DNA of 64,000 nt from Hofstenia miamia (GCA_900660155.1 CABFPE010000533.1:373018-437017), one strand, 5' to 3'; numbered from the stretch's first letter, positions 1 to 13,356 are shown. Notes: a model not told the origin generated them from the letters alone. Made by a program: numbers and translations.

Positions 1-112
1 CGTCACACTTGATTTCAAACTGCATTCTGATGTTCTCAGGCATCCCCTTACAAATGTGCGAGAAGAGGTTGAATTTCGAATATTTGTTTCCTCTGGAGCT
101 AAGTGTCACCAG

Positions 113-1281
113 CTATTCCACTTGTTGGATATTGTTCCTTATGTCATCTGTTTTCCGCATCTTGGTCGAGTTCAATATGATTTGGTACTGGTTTTTGAAA
201 TGTTCGTTCTCGTAATGCTCCATGAAGTCTCCAATCAGTAATTTGTAATTCCGTTTTGTATTGGTGTCCAGTAGTAAGTAATATTGAGATGCTGTTCCTG
301 TGAGGTATAATGGGAACCTTGCAGCTGCTGCCTGCTGACTCACCCTTCTCTCGGCCATCGTAATTTCGAACATCTGAAGCCATTCAGTAAACGTCGGACT
401 ATAGCTGTCCACTTTTCCATTAAATTTTGGTAGTGTTGCCTTGCATGGTTTCGTATTGTTGTTAATATTCTCAGGTAAGATAGAACTCTCGAAGATTGAT
501 TTCTTCTGGGTGTTCGTATTTTCATTTATTGTAAATTGGTCTGTTACCACTTTCGTAATTTCGTCGATGATTTTCCTTTTTTCATATTCTTCATCTTCGT
601 CGTCAAAGTCTTTTGACTGTTTTTTGAAGTTTTCTAGTGACGATCATAAGTCCTTTTCCTTTATTTGTTTGAATGTCACTTCATGTGTACTTGTTTCCTT
701 TCGGCTTTCACCCTCTTCCCACTGCATCATTCTCAGCTTATATCTAAGTTCTCCTAACTCTCGTTCTTGTAATTCGCGATCTTCTTCTCTACCCATTTCT
801 GATAGTCATCTTTGAGTTGTTCTAGCTCTTGGGCTTGTATGTCGTTATCTTGAATTAATTGTCTGTCTTGCTCTTCTAATTGTTGGACTGTTTTTTGCCA
901 TTTTTCGTTCAGTTCTCAAAACCGTTTGTTGGACTGCTAGTTGATTTGTCTGTGTCTTGATATTGTTTTGGAAATCTTTGTTCTGATCTTCCAACCGATT
1001 ATCCATTTCCATTTTGAGTTTGCTTAGTGCTTTCTCACCATGTTGCTCTAGTTCCGTGAGTTTTACTGTTAGTAATTGTATCTCACTTCTTAGTATTGAC
1101 TCCATCTCAATATTCTCTCTAAGAATATTCAGAATTTCTGTCGAACTTGCCTCTGGGGACATGTGTAGGGTCTCTAGTTCTGTGGGGGATGCGTCCGTTT
1201 CTGAACGTAACCTTCTTGGGTAGGGTTAGTTCTGCTTGTGCCTTTCTTGGCGCTTCCTCTTCTTCCTTTTGTGTTTGTCAT
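113..1281 (-). pseudogene. Gag-like protein of an LTR-type retroelement, frameshifted
   Basis: Minus-strand reading begins at an ATG at 1281 (MTNTKGRRGSAKKG, basic) and shifts frame near 1210. It continues as a coiled coil over 1162-845 (heptads such as LRSEIQLLTVKLTELEQ), then an acidic stretch, and then a capsid-like domain over 550-113. That domain has LPKFNG, TFTEWLQMFE, ARFPLYLTGTASQYY and F.EHYENEHFKNQY. This layout is typical of Gag of Ty3-like retroelements: assembly of the RNA-binding particle. An in-frame TAG at about 113 is followed by more of the same frame to the window edge. It is therefore broken by at least one shift and one stop, and the pol part lies outside the window if it exists. 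Confidence 0.6.
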
Positions 1282-1289
1282 TTCCAATT

Positions 1290-3580
1290 ATGATTAGTAG
1301 TGGTTTGCATCTTGGTGTGATTCTTTATTTATGAAACTGCTTCATGTTAGGGTTCTCCTAAATGGTGGTTGCTGACTGCATGCTTTATTAGTGGTTGGTA
1401 ATTCCGTTGTTTGTGTTCTGTGATCTCATAGTTGCATTTCTTACTCTTTCGAGTTCAAGTAGTGATTCGGGATAACGACTTGTTGTTGATCAATTCCTTT
1501 TGAAAGTAGTTCTGTGTTAAGTGCGGGTAGGGATGTACTTTTACTAACTGCTTCGATTCGTTAATACTTCTAGTTAACTTTAATTAACTGTGTTGTAATC
1601 AAACACTATTTAGGTGTGGACTGAATGCTGCAGCTTCCTTCGACTTGATCTTTTCATTAGGCCTCTGGCCGACTCTGATCTCCAAATCTTCCAACAAGAG
1701 CCACCTTCGTTATTGATGGATTGTTTCCAAATCTCAGGTCAACGAAGTAAATTATGTGTTCCCTATCCTAACTCATTGCAACCCTCAAGGCTGGATGTAA
1801 CTGACTTAAACTCGATTTGTAATGTGTAACTTGTACTTGCAACCGGGCAGTGTCACTAGCTGCTTAATAAATATTCATTTAGCCATTACCGAAAATTACT
1901 GGTTTCAATTAGTTTAAATAATTAAATAGATAATTACTTGCAGCTTCCTAACCTACATTTAATTAATACCACATGCTTGGTCTCATTATCAGTCTATTTA
2001 TAGGTCACCTACATAGTCTAATTAATATAAAATATAATAACCTATGATCAGTTATTCAACCATTTCTTCGATAGTTTTATTATTGCATACATGTAAATGA
2101 AAGAATCAGTAGTCAGCTAAACAGAGAAAAACTCCTAATCGTATCCTTAACATAGATGCAGTTTCGTGGCTTGGATCAAGGACCCTCGAATCGCTCTCGA
2201 TGTGTGCCCTTGCCACTACTAATGCATCGACCATTTAGCTTGACATCATTTAATAATAAGCAAACCGAATTAAATCTAAAGATAAGATTTTCGAAGAATT
2301 TACTTCAACAGTTCTCCAAATGATTTCACACTATTTATAGTTTCTAATCCAAAAGTACCTGTCAAATTTGAATTTCAAACCTGCCAAGATGGCTGAAAAA
2401 TAATGGAAGCGTTATCGACCCCTTTGTTTTGCCAAATTGTTTCGACAAGTACTATTTGGTAAACGTTGTTTCTTAGTTGCATTGTAAAAAATTTATGATG
2501 CTAAAGATAAATTGATTTTAATTTACAATTAATACTATTTTTAATCATCATTGATGTCGATGTTAATGTTCTCTGACTAATCTCTTTTGTTTTGCAGCTT
2601 TAATTGTTGGATTATGCTACAATATATCAGAAACGAGAGTAGAGCGGACATGGGGCAAGATTTTACTAAAGTGGGTACTCATGGGGCAAAAGTGGTGGAA
2701 AAACACTTTTTATTTAAGAAAAATTGAAGTAAAAAATTAGAAATTTTAGAGATCGTAAAAGTATTTTCTTACACACAAAGTTCCATGCTTAAAATTTTTT
2801 AGTTAAATTGGAAATTTAGTCGCATTTTGAAAAACTAATTACCATGCATTTTCGCTCTTGTTGAAATTTAATTCTATTCAATGATATCAACAATATCATG
2901 TTGATTTGATTTTGAGTCAATAGGCTTTGACATTACATTGGAAGAAGTGCAATTGTCCTTGTATAAATGTATTACATAAAATATTAGCTTTATGAAAAGC
3001 TTTATAGAGGTAAAATTATATTTCATTTTGATATTAATTGTGATATTAATATGCATTGGCGTCATTTCTGTTATTAGCTTCCATTTTGTAGTAATAGTAG
3101 AGATCACACTTTAAAAAATGTATCTTCTAGGAAATATTAATTTAAAATATTTGAGTGGTAGTGTGGTGTAGTGCAATGAAAATTGTCATAAAACATATAT
3201 GGAGCGATAAAATATCTCTTAAATTTCTGCTTGACTATCACATTATTTTTTGCATGCTAATAGGGAAACCAGGATGAATTGCATATATTCTTGTGAATCT
3301 TCTGTATTGAGTGCAGAGAAACAAATTGTTGACATTACTAATTAAAGGTCAAACCTATAAAAACAATTTTTATAGGTAAATCTTCAATACTGGATTTTAG
3401 TACTTATCAATCAGATATCTTCTTCAAGGGACAGGGATGAATCGGACCAATTGGACACCTATGCTCGATTCACAAAAAAATCGAATTGCAAAACTAAATC
3501 TTAGGTGACTTCAACATAATTTCAATAACTAATAAGGCAAATTAAATACATTAGCAAAATATATGTATTGCATTTCAAAT
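1290..3580. other. No gene recognised; upstream region of the Gag-like element
   Basis: On the minus strand this would hold the 5' untranslated region and LTR of the Gag-like element. No second LTR copy is in the window to define its ends, and no primer-binding site could be assigned. The part from about 2000 to 3580 is ordinary AT-rich sequence. A pair of near-identical phrases containing catggggcaa occurs at about 2649 and 2680. Confidence 0.3.
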
Positions 3581-3587
3581 TCCCTTT

Positions 3588-3900
3588 TTGCAATTACACA
3601 TATACTTTAGTGCAAGAGTCACACAACCTAATTGTACAAAAGCATATGATCATGGGAAAGGTAGAGGTGATATTATAAACAGACTTCTTGGATGTCATCA
3701 ATACAAATTAGTGCAAAGAAATGGTAGGGGCATCTCTATAAATATGAGAATGAGTGTAGATGGCTTCTGGATTCTCCAGTGTTCATTGCAACCTGATGAG
3801 GAATGAATTTCCCACCGTGAATTTCTAATAGAACTTTCTTTGGATTTGGAAAACCAAGTGAAAATTTTTAGGAGAAATTGGATTTCATATTCCAGGTAAT
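3588..3900 (+). pseudogene. Unassigned conserved-looking open stretch
   Basis: Plus-strand frame starting near 3588: YFSARVTQPNCTKAYDHGKG, then RGDIINRLLGCHQYKLVQRN, then SINMRMSVDGFWILQCSLQP, and a TGA at about 3804. The composition (Cys, His, Trp, Gly in a regular pattern, GC content above its surroundings) looks like decayed coding sequence rather than chance. It lies just upstream, same strand, of the retroelement tail at 4076-5540, so it may belong to mobile DNA. I cannot name the family. Confidence 0.35.
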
Positions 3901-4075
3901 GTCAGATCTGATTATTTTGATTAATTCAAAAGAACAACTATAAAAGGAAAATGTGTATTATGTGACAATATTTCCAAAAGCTGTGAGCCCTAACTGTTTA
4001 GATACTCTTCATTTGTTTGTTCGTAAGCCTATCATTTAAAATTTGTTTATTCTTCATAGTTAACGAATAAATTAA

Positions 4076-5540
4076 GAATTTTGTAATGCACATTCAAATT
4101 ATTTATACTTTGATTCAGCGGTTCATCAGTCTTTTGACAGTATAGCAGCAGCGCCGCCGTCTCGAGGGGGCTACAAGGGGCTAAGCCCCGTCTGCTAAAT
4201 TCAAAGCCCCCTCTAAAATTTCATAAGTTTATAACTGAAATAGAGATTTTTTAATAATTAGAAATAATTTTTTTCTCATATAGCTTTTGTTCTAATCCTA
4301 TTTTTCATTACAAGATATACAGTATACACAACAATATTAGACATAATGAAATTTTTTTTAAAAAGATCTAACAATTTGAAAAATCGACGATTGCAGTTGT
4401 GGTAAACTATTTTTTCCTATTGTTCTTAAATAAAATTTTGTTCAAGATCTTTCTTATCTTATTTTATAATACTGATAAAATATTTTAAATAAAATAAAAT
4501 ATTTATTAGCCCCTTCAAAAATTGAGCAAGCCCCTGTGCTAACTTTATTTACACGGCGGGCCCGTATAGCAGATTCAGCTCTTTCTCTGTCACAGAGATT
4601 ACAAGCATATTTGTCAATTTCTGAAGGAGCTCTTAGATTGTCATTAGCATCAACAATTGCTCCTGCTGCGTTCTTGGGGTCATACGTGAACACTAAAGAA
4701 TTACGTAAACAGAATGTTCCCATTGATGATATATATATACTGTGTGTCACATCAGTGTTTGCAAGATCTTTCTAGCAAAGGACTAACGTTGCGTGAAATA
4801 CCTTTACACATGGCCCCAAAAGCACAGAAGTCTATTTGTTCACTTTTAGAGCAAGTTAGCCTGAATACTTGTTTATCCTCCAGTTTGTCTTCTCGCTATA
4901 AATCAAGACTTCTCTCTTGTTCCGTACCAAGAAGTGGGGGTTTGGTTGGCTGCAATTCCCTTGAAAGCTGAATTTCAAATTTTGAATTGAAATTGATAAT
5001 GACAATGTCCATTGATCATGCTATATCATCCACGATTGATGGTGAAAGAATTGCAAGTCATGATCCATTCAGGGACATTATTTTTGCAACTGCTTTTAAA
5101 GGTACTTTGTCTCCTGCGCTTGAAAAGTCTAACCTCACTAAGTCTCGTGCTCATCCTGGGGACTTCTTTTTGCCATTCCAGTCTTCTGGCCGAACAGCCG
5201 CTCTAAATGTGACTGTAATTAGTTTACTGCAGCCTTCGACTGTTTCTCTTGAGGGTAATAACGCTGGTTAAGCTCTAGAAGTCAAAGACAACCGGAAGCT
5301 TATTAAATCCGCGAAATCATGTTAAGCTGCTGGTATATCCTTCATACCACTATCAGTAGAAGCTCTGGAAGGGTGGTCACCAATTGCTATCAAAGTATTC
5401 TCCAAGATGTCTTTTATGCCATCTGCCAGAAGTGAATCTTGCAATCTGAACAAGTTTTCTACATTTTTCCAGCAATTGTCCGTAATTTTACAGCGGGATA
5501 TCCTACACTTCTATTGTCAACATAATATGTTCATGTCTAA
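4076..5540 (+). mobile_element. Retroelement protein tail, frameshifted and interrupted
   Basis: Plus-strand fragments in sequence: DSAVHQSFDS at about 4112-4141 and ADSALSLSQRLQAYLSISEG from 4568, then IDHAISSTIDGERIASHDPF and RDIIFATAFKGTLSPALEKS around 5012-5140. Then come HPGDFFLPFQSSGRTAALNV and TVISLLQP to about 5235, and FIPLSVEALEGWSPIAIKVF around 5340-5400. Together they follow a C-terminal domain recalled from invertebrate and fish retroelement polyproteins (pattern H..LRD.L..A......PA...LP....GR.AALDVTVISPLQ, then F.PL.VE.LGGW). Several stops and frame changes are present. A separate element (4149-4563) is inserted in it. Confidence 0.6.
4149..4563. mobile_element. 415-bp inverted-repeat element with 9-bp target duplication
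   Basis: The 9-mer GTATAGCAG occurs at 4140-4148 and again at 4564-4572, directly flanking the element. The two ends are imperfect inverted repeats: one begins cagcgccgccgtc then ggggctacaaggggct; the other, read on the minus strand, begins gggcccgccgtg and contains agcacaggggcttgctc. There is no coding capacity. A 9-bp duplication is typical of Mutator-like elements, so this is probably a nonautonomous member of that group. It sits inside the retroelement tail. Confidence 0.8.
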
Positions 5541-8421
5541 CCTTTGATATCTGGACCACAAGCACTTCAAATAGTGTTATCCGCAGCATCTGATCAGTTG
5601 AACAAGTCTTCTGCATCGATCACCCAAAAATATTTCATTGTAATGTTAATTCTGTATATATTTATTTTCGTTATTTAAAAAAAACAATTTATAATTTGGT
5701 GATTTTTAAATATTTATTATATTTTGTAATGTTAATTTTCTTAACCTTGAAAAATGAAATAAATTTGTTGCTCAGAACGTCAACGTTCCCTCTGCTCCAA
5801 TTACAACCAAAATATATAGAAAATTAAAAATATCATTTCTTTAAAATTCCATAGTATTAATACTAAGGTACGTATTTACAATATTCCAACATTAAAAACC
5901 TTGAAAATCTTAACATGAATATTAGTCCCAGCTAAAAGGTTAATTGTGTAAATTTTGATATATAACCCTAGGTAAATTATATTTTTTACTTAAAGAAAAG
6001 TGCGATACAAACAGTAAAAATCGTATATTGTACTAATTCATGGATTCCGCAAAAAAATTATTGAGCAATTGCAAAAATAAATAGTTAACGTCTTTTAAGA
6101 GCTTGCGCCTTGATCTGCAAGTTCCTGCCAATGAAAACGGTTATTCATCAGATTATCCAATAAAGGCTTTAGGCGGGGGAACAAGTTTGAAAGAGCCTAA
6201 AATAGCATGTCTGGATTATACTAGAGACTCATGTAATGTAAGCAATTATTTTAAACATTATAACATGTATATAAATAAATCCATACTATTTGGAATACAA
6301 CGATAAGAACTACATTACTTTCACACAATTATGATTTTTTTATGTTGCGGAAGTGAAAAAATATCGAGAAGCTCATTTAAGACGGATTAACATAATTTAC
6401 AACCAAATGTCTGAAAAAATTAATATTGCCGATAAAAGTAAGTTTTTCACTGTCATTCGATGGCGCCTTTCAAATACAGAAACAGAAAAACTATAAACGG
6501 AACAGTGAATTTAAATATTGAATGCTGATTAGGAGAAATATGTGTGATTGTGGGTTTATCAGTAGCTACCCGATTTTTCTGTCCGGCCACGAGAATGAAC
6601 AATATTTTAAACTTCTGACTGTCGAATTCATGCAGTTAAAAATAAAATGCAGGAAATTTTTGTTGATTATAAATATTGTATTAGACTAATTAGAAGATCA
6701 CAGTGGAAATGTTTAGTCAAACACCTTTATTAACGCTTTGTGCCTGCATTTCAATTTTTATCAAATTTTAATTACAATAAAACACTCGGTTTGTGTGGTA
6801 ATTCCTTAACGTAAATAGCGTTGTTGGTTGAAACGCAAGATACGCCGTTTCCGAACTTTACGGGCATACTGACGCAGGATGCTTTAAACCAGGCCTTAGA
6901 AATAATGACTATCTAAACAGTGACAAAGCCAGTAGAGTTCTGCGGTCAAGGCAATTTTCTTGCCCGTTGTCGGCCGTGCAAAATACATTTCGACCCTAGC
7001 CGACCGCTAGCAGTGATTTTTTTCCCGTAGTCGGCGCTTTTTACTACTACTAAGTGAAATACTGCCATTTTCAATGTAAAGATTACAAAATGCTCATAAT
7101 TATTAAAGAAAATGATCAAAGCGACTAAGTTGTAGAAACAAAAATACAAAAAACATGGAAATACATTGTTCATCATAATGTTCATAAATGTCCTTGTCGG
7201 GATTTTGGCCGTGACACAAACCTTTGGCCGCAGCCGGCTAAGCCACGGGGCCAGGTGTTATCAGGTGGAGATTCATCGCATTTGAAGGAAGAGAGAGAGA
7301 GAGAGAGAGTGAGTATATAAGAAAAATATCGTAAAAATGCGAATGATTGCCAAAAGCGACTTTAATGCTGCGATTTTTTCCTTTACACAAATTGTATGAA
7401 ACTCATTCAGCGGTGGCTCTCTTGGTTGGGCCACTGCATCAGAACATTAAGTATATGGATCATTTAAGTTAATGACAAAAAACCGAAATTTTGATTAAAA
7501 ATACGCATAATAGTTTAACCACTTCAGGGACAAGGATATAGTTTAATACACGTCAAAAATATTTCAATAAGAGTAAACATTGGCTCGAATTATTGCTTCT
7601 TATGGATTCTCCGACTTTTTTGGCAGGGTCAAGCACCTCTACATTTGCATATGAGATTTCGAGTGTTTTGAAACGAAAAGGTATCAAGTCGTTTGAATTA
7701 GAAGCGGCTACGAGCAGTTCACGCTTGGAGAACGGGCATACATGTTAAAGGAACTTGTTTTTGATGAACTTATGTCCACCAATAACCATGAACTTAAGCA
7801 TCATCAAAAGTGCTTTGGGTTGTTAATAAGTTACTCCACATATATTTTACTTAAATGCAACGTCAATGGCAAAACGATTGATTGATTGCAATTTAAAGCA
7901 GGAAAAAGAATAAGTTACTAAAATAGCAACCTCTACCAAATTCAAAAGAACTCCACCCCATTTAAGAAGTAAACAGCAGAAAAAAGTACTCATCGCTACG
8001 CAGAAGTGATCAATTCATTGTTTAAAATAAATTTATCTACTACATAGATTAACTTAATGTTAAGTATATTTGTTTCTGGAACATTTCAAAAAATTATATT
8101 TAATGCAACTACCGAAGAGCACCCTTCGTATTAACTCAAACTAAAATTCATCTCTCGAGTTACAGTGATTTTTTACAAAGAAAAATGATTAATAACCTTT
8201 ATATATAATGACAGTTCAATATTCCTCATTCATTATTCAGTTCACATTTTTCCACGATTTTGACATTTTGAAGTTCTAATCAAGGCTGAATTAACACGCG
8301 CTATATTGAAGTAATATTTTTTATAATTAATAACCTTGCCTCGTCCGCAGCTTTCTAAAATATGAGGCAGCGAAATAAATTGAAATTCTGTTGGTTAACA
8401 AGGATTTAATGACAACATCAC
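5541..8421. other. No gene recognised
   Basis: AT-rich sequence with no supportable coding exon. Two GC-rich patches (6950-7010 and 7195-7260) share cggc-type phrases in opposite orientation and may be the ends of a small element, but the match is too loose to call. A (GA)n run is at 7289-7309. The missing 3'-terminal PDE exon would be expected to the left of 9538, but no candidate with the expected NRxxW pattern was found here. Confidence 0.4.
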
Positions 8422-8429
8422 ATTGACAT

Positions 8430-8752
8430 TAGAGAGTGAGATGTGAAGTACACATGGACCTGAACCCGATTCGATCGGAATATTTGCTACCCGAACACGA
8501 CCCGACCTAAAATGTTAACTTTGATTTGATTTTATGGACATCTGTCCATTCAAATGATTATTAACATCAATCATTTTCTGATAGGGGAAACAGCAATTCA
8601 ATGGTATTACTTAACGTCTTGGATACTTCTCAAATCAAGCAGTGACTAACATCAGTACTTTTTAATAATTAATCTAATCTTTGTACCCGACACGACCTGA
8701 CCCAAACCCAAAATCTGATCGGGTTCAATCGGGCACCCAATATCACTCTCTA
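8430..8752. mobile_element. 323-bp inverted-repeat element with perfect 8-bp target duplication (hAT-type)
   Basis: Begins TAGAGAGTGAG and ends ATCACTCTCTA, so the terminal inverted repeat is TAGAGAGTGA. It is flanked by ATTGACAT at 8422-8429 and 8753-8760. Subterminal cccgat and cgggt phrases are also inverted (acccgattcgatcgg near one end, ctgatcgggttcaatcggg near the other). It has no coding capacity. An 8-bp duplication with such ends is the hAT pattern. Confidence 0.85.
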
Positions 8753-9537
8753 ATTGACATCACGTGGAATAAATTCACCTTCTTTTGGTAGTTTTCAATT
8801 TAGTTCTCAGCTTTATATTTTAGAAGACGGTGGCCTTTATCGCATGCATTTAAACTACGGAAAGTAAATAATCTTATCAAGAAATTGCATCATGTAACTC
8901 CAAATTAACCCCCCCCCCACTTTAAAGTCAAAACAGTTTGTCCACATTTTCAAACAATTTTCTTCAAATCTAATTGGAAATTTGGAAATTCTGGGAGATG
9001 GACATTTCTATTGAAAAGTGTACTCCCTATTATGGTGAAAATTTGTGCTCGAAGTTCACGAAAATATTAACTTTTTTTTCAATGGGAAGTCCCGATTTTT
9101 CCCAAAACTTTTACATTTTTCCTATAAATAGTATTCAGATAATAAAGGGGTATAAAGCCCATGGCAGCAACAACACGGTTCAACTACTTTGTTTTTTTGT
9201 AAATAGAAAACCCAAATTCCGTTCAGTGACGCCGTGAGCAAGGTAAAAAGTCGTCGCGGCCCTGAACGGTTGACAATTAAGGATGAAAATGAACGAGTAG
9301 ACGATTATCCATCCAGGAGCATTCAGATTTATTATTTTTTGATTTATGATTGTTTAAAAAAGTTTTATAGACATCGTCTTTAAAGACTTTCTTTATACGA
9401 ATAGTCGTATACATATTACCACTATAGCAATGTTTACACTACGATTGCGAGTACGTAGGTTTTTAGAGAAAGTAGCAGCAACAAATCTACTGACAAGACA
9501 TGGGATACATTTACACATTCGGTTGAAGGCTACTCAC

Positions 9538-9621
9538 GTGGTATACTGGATAGCAAATGTTGTCAATAAACTCCACTTGCATAATTGGCAGCTCAGACTG
9601 CTTCCTGCGATCCATCATTCT
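9538..9621 (-). CDS. PDE exon, invariant-glutamine segment (last exon found)
   Basis: 84 nt, phase 0 at both ends, acceptor cttttttag, donor TACCAC|gtgagt. It encodes [20 protein letters not shown] then NICYPVYH. The Gln of MQVEFID is the invariant nucleotide-selecting glutamine of the PDE catalytic pocket. If the donor is ignored the frame stops after VSSLQPNV, giving a shortened C-terminus. A further exon encoding the usual NRxxW helix was looked for between 1 and 9400 and not found. Confidence 0.92.
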
Positions 9622-12600
9622 CTAAAAAAGAATCATTAGATAACACTTTAACTGTCAAAAATTAGACAAACTTACACATGGTTCAAGATTGTAATCTTGT
9701 CGCTCACGATCTCCCTGCTCAAAGTACTCGGTGGCGATGAGGTCGGCCACTTTGTACTCAACTTCCCACGGTTTGGCAATCGCCCCGATGTCTGAAGCCG
9801 TCATCAGCATACTGAAAAGAAGTTGAAGATGATCGGAGTTGTTCATGTCGAATGAATCGACGACAGAGAAGAACGCATTCCGCTTTCTAAACCACATTTT
9901 ACATACCTTTCACTACACACTACCTAAACTAATGATGATTAAGCTTATTTAAAACAAATGCGTTTGAACAATACTAGAAAGTTACTTGATCGAAAACTTA
10001 CGGTGATAAAAATTTGCAAAATTTATAAATGGAAAACTAAGAAGTCCGGATTAATTTAAGAATTGATGATTTAGAAAAACAGTTATTCAATGTAACATGT
10101 TAACAGGTACTAGACCAATTTAGCTGAAATCCACAGAGCTGTGTAGCAATAACTACGTTACGACATTGTTCGAGAATTCGTTGCGGGAAGGAATAAAATA
10201 CGCTAAAATAGGATAAAACGTACAGTGATATACAAGATCAACATCTACAACAACTCAAATATTCTATTCGAATATGAAATGATATACAGTACAATTGATT
10301 TTTTAGTTTGTGTTTTGGTGTTTATTAAATAAAGTTTTGGTACGAATCGTGTTCTAGACATCCTAAAATTCACGAATTTTTCAAGCGGGATACGTAAAAT
10401 ATGTATTTTAAATTAGTTGTCGAAACGTTTTATGTGCCAAACAATGTGATTACATTAACCTTAAATAGCCTAGTGCGTTCATTATAAAGTACAAAAATCG
10501 CCCTCCAAATTGCGCGCTTGTGAAGGAAGTTCTGTTAACCAGGGTCATCTAGCAGAGGATGTATTAGGTAACTTTACGTTTCAATTAACATCAACCAATA
10601 AGTGACAGAGGTCATTAACCCGCAGTGATTTAGAGGCCAATTGCATCTTAGAAAACGTAACGCGGTGCAACACTTCATCTCAATCCATTCGGCTGTCATT
10701 TGCTTACAAATACAGGTGAGTCGCTATTTTTATTCTGCAAAATTGCATGCATTTGCACACATCAGTATGTACCTATTTGATGATTTTACATAAGTGCGTT
10801 ACTTTGCAATTAATCATTTCATTTTTGTCCTTTATTAAGGAAGTATGTAAAAACGTCGCGGGATTTATTTTACCTTAGACAACTCAATAATTACTGTTTA
10901 TACTGTTTTTTCATCTCTAGTTTTATCAATAATTGACAATGGATCTCAACTTTATGTGGTGCTTCCCATCTCTCTCGACCGTAAAATCCAGAGAATAATT
11001 AATCGTGCTTCTAAAGTCATGGCTGGTTGTAGAGAATAAAAATTATAAAATATAGAAGAATTCACTTGGCAATGAAGCTTTTCAATGAAATTATCTCAAA
11101 ATCCCATCAACTCAAACTTCTGTCTTGAAAGGTACTTATCAAGCTCCAGAAGAAATCAATGTATGCCTTTTTGCTCATTATTAGCTATCAGCCATTACTA
11201 TCGACTATTTATTTTATTAATTTATTTTTAAGTTTAAAATATTGCTGTTAATTTTGGTGCCGCTAATTTATAATTTCATTCAATCCTTATTTAGATATTT
11301 TTTCACATTTTGGACTTGACAGTTGTGAATTCATGGCTTCTGTACCGCGGCGACTGCGAAGATTGTCATGTCATTGCTTTCATTGTTCGACCTCAAGTCA
11401 AAAGTGCCATGCTAAACGGCTTCCTTCCTCTGTACTTTCCCAGAAACCACTTAACAAACGCGGCAGCCCAGCAACATGGAGTTCAATCAGCAATGACATT
11501 AGAACTGATGGTCTCTTATGAAGAACACCTCAAGGAAAATGTAAAAATACCCATTGCCCTATGAAAACACGCATTTACTGCACTAAATGGAAGGTTTACT
11601 TGTGCATAATGAAGCGAAATTGTTTTGCTGATTTTCATGATGTTAATTTGGACTAGTGTAAGGATTGTATTATTAATTGGGTAATTTTTAAATAGAGTTT
11701 ATTGAACATCACTTTCTCTATATTTTCTCTGGTGTCCTTTATAAAGGACACAATTATAATTTGATGATAAACAATTTTTTAATTTTTTTAACTGAAATAC
11801 ATTTATGGGACTGTTTTGTCATGCTTAACACCATAATGTTTAACTTTTATTAAAAAACCTAATTTCAGGCTATTTAAGGCCCAGCATCGTGTAAACTAGT
11901 AATTCTTTCATTCAAAATATACGTGGAATAAAATGAAAATGATTAAAGACTGATATTTACACATTGCGAAAAACTCACTGAAAATAGACACTGAGATCAG
12001 TAGATAGAATGCAATGCCTGATGAGACTGATAATTTTGTCATAAAGCTCCCTCGACATTCCATTGAATATACGATTTTCCTAAATACGAAATTAATAATA
12101 TTACAGTATATTGTCTAGGAAGAAGATAAAATTGAAATTTCGAAAAGAAATGATGTAGAATTCATTGAAAAATACTCACATGTTTGACTTTTATAATTCG
12201 ATAAATGACAGCAATTGTTTAATAGAAACAATATTTCATGAAATTATCGTTTATTAAAATTGTAAATTTTTACAAAAATCACTTGAATGCGATCCCCATA
12301 GCCTTAGCGAGTTAGTCTTTTGAATTAACAATTACGTCTATGTTCGAAATGACAGTTTGAACTGATCAAATGTAGAATAGACGATATCGAAAAAGCTTGG
12401 AACATGTAATATGACTAATAATTACGTTCAATTATTTTGAAATGAGGGCGTTCCTGTATGGGAAAAAGTTGAGAATATGTTAGTTGAATTAAAAGCTAAA
12501 ATATGTAGCCACTAGCAAAAAGATTTACTATAAGGAGACTCCTGGGTTGCATAGTGTATTTTCCTCTTTAGAGGATATTTTAGCAAATCAAAAGAAACCA

Positions 12601-13356
12601 TTTCAGTTAGAATGCAGAATTTGATTATTCTCGCATCAAAATGTCTCCTTAAACTGTGTTTGGATCAATTCTAAAAACATTAGGCCGTAGTGGCAGGGAT
12701 TTAGGATAGATTTTAGAATGGAAAATGATTGAAAAACAAAATATTTTGAATTGAAATAAATCCCCACACACTGTTTAGATCCAGTGTAATGAAAAATAAA
12801 GCATTCAAAATTAAAAAAGTTTAGAAAAATAAGAGTCTTTTAAATATTCGAGTGATGTAATAAATGAGTTTTATATGAAACTGACTGCATACCTGCTGCT
12901 CGGTGATGCTCAAAAAACGTTCATAGTGATGATGCTCAAGAGTTGAAGTTCCATAGAGTTTAGCCAACGGAGATTCACTTCTAAAAATGCAAAATATTGT
13001 CAGATGTTAAGAAAGACAACTCTCTCAATGAACTTGAAAGCAATATAATGCACCCTTGACCACGTGAAAGTTATGGGCTGGCGTGATTGGAAAAAGTCAA
13101 AATACTGAAGCAAAAGCAAATACAACATAATNAAATATAAAGAATGGAGGGAGTTTTTCTAGTCACGTCCACTCAATGACTATGATTGCATTTAAAAATT
13201 TTTTTTTCATTAGAAAATTTATGTACTATAGCAATCTAATAGTCTGAAAATTTGTTGAAACATGTTTAAAACAATATTTTGATTGCAGCAAAATAAGTAC
13301 ATGAATTCTGGCTTTTTGTGTTCACTAATTTGAATATGAAAATTACTTAATGACAT

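Noticed and set aside
9180-9270. GC-richer minus-strand patch after an acceptor-like ccgttcag as the missing C-terminal PDE exon
   Set aside because: In the required phase 0 it stops after about 12 codons and does not resemble the expected NRxxW helix.
9430-9639. Plus-strand open stretch of 69 codons
   Set aside because: It is the antisense shadow of the PDE exon at 9621-9538.
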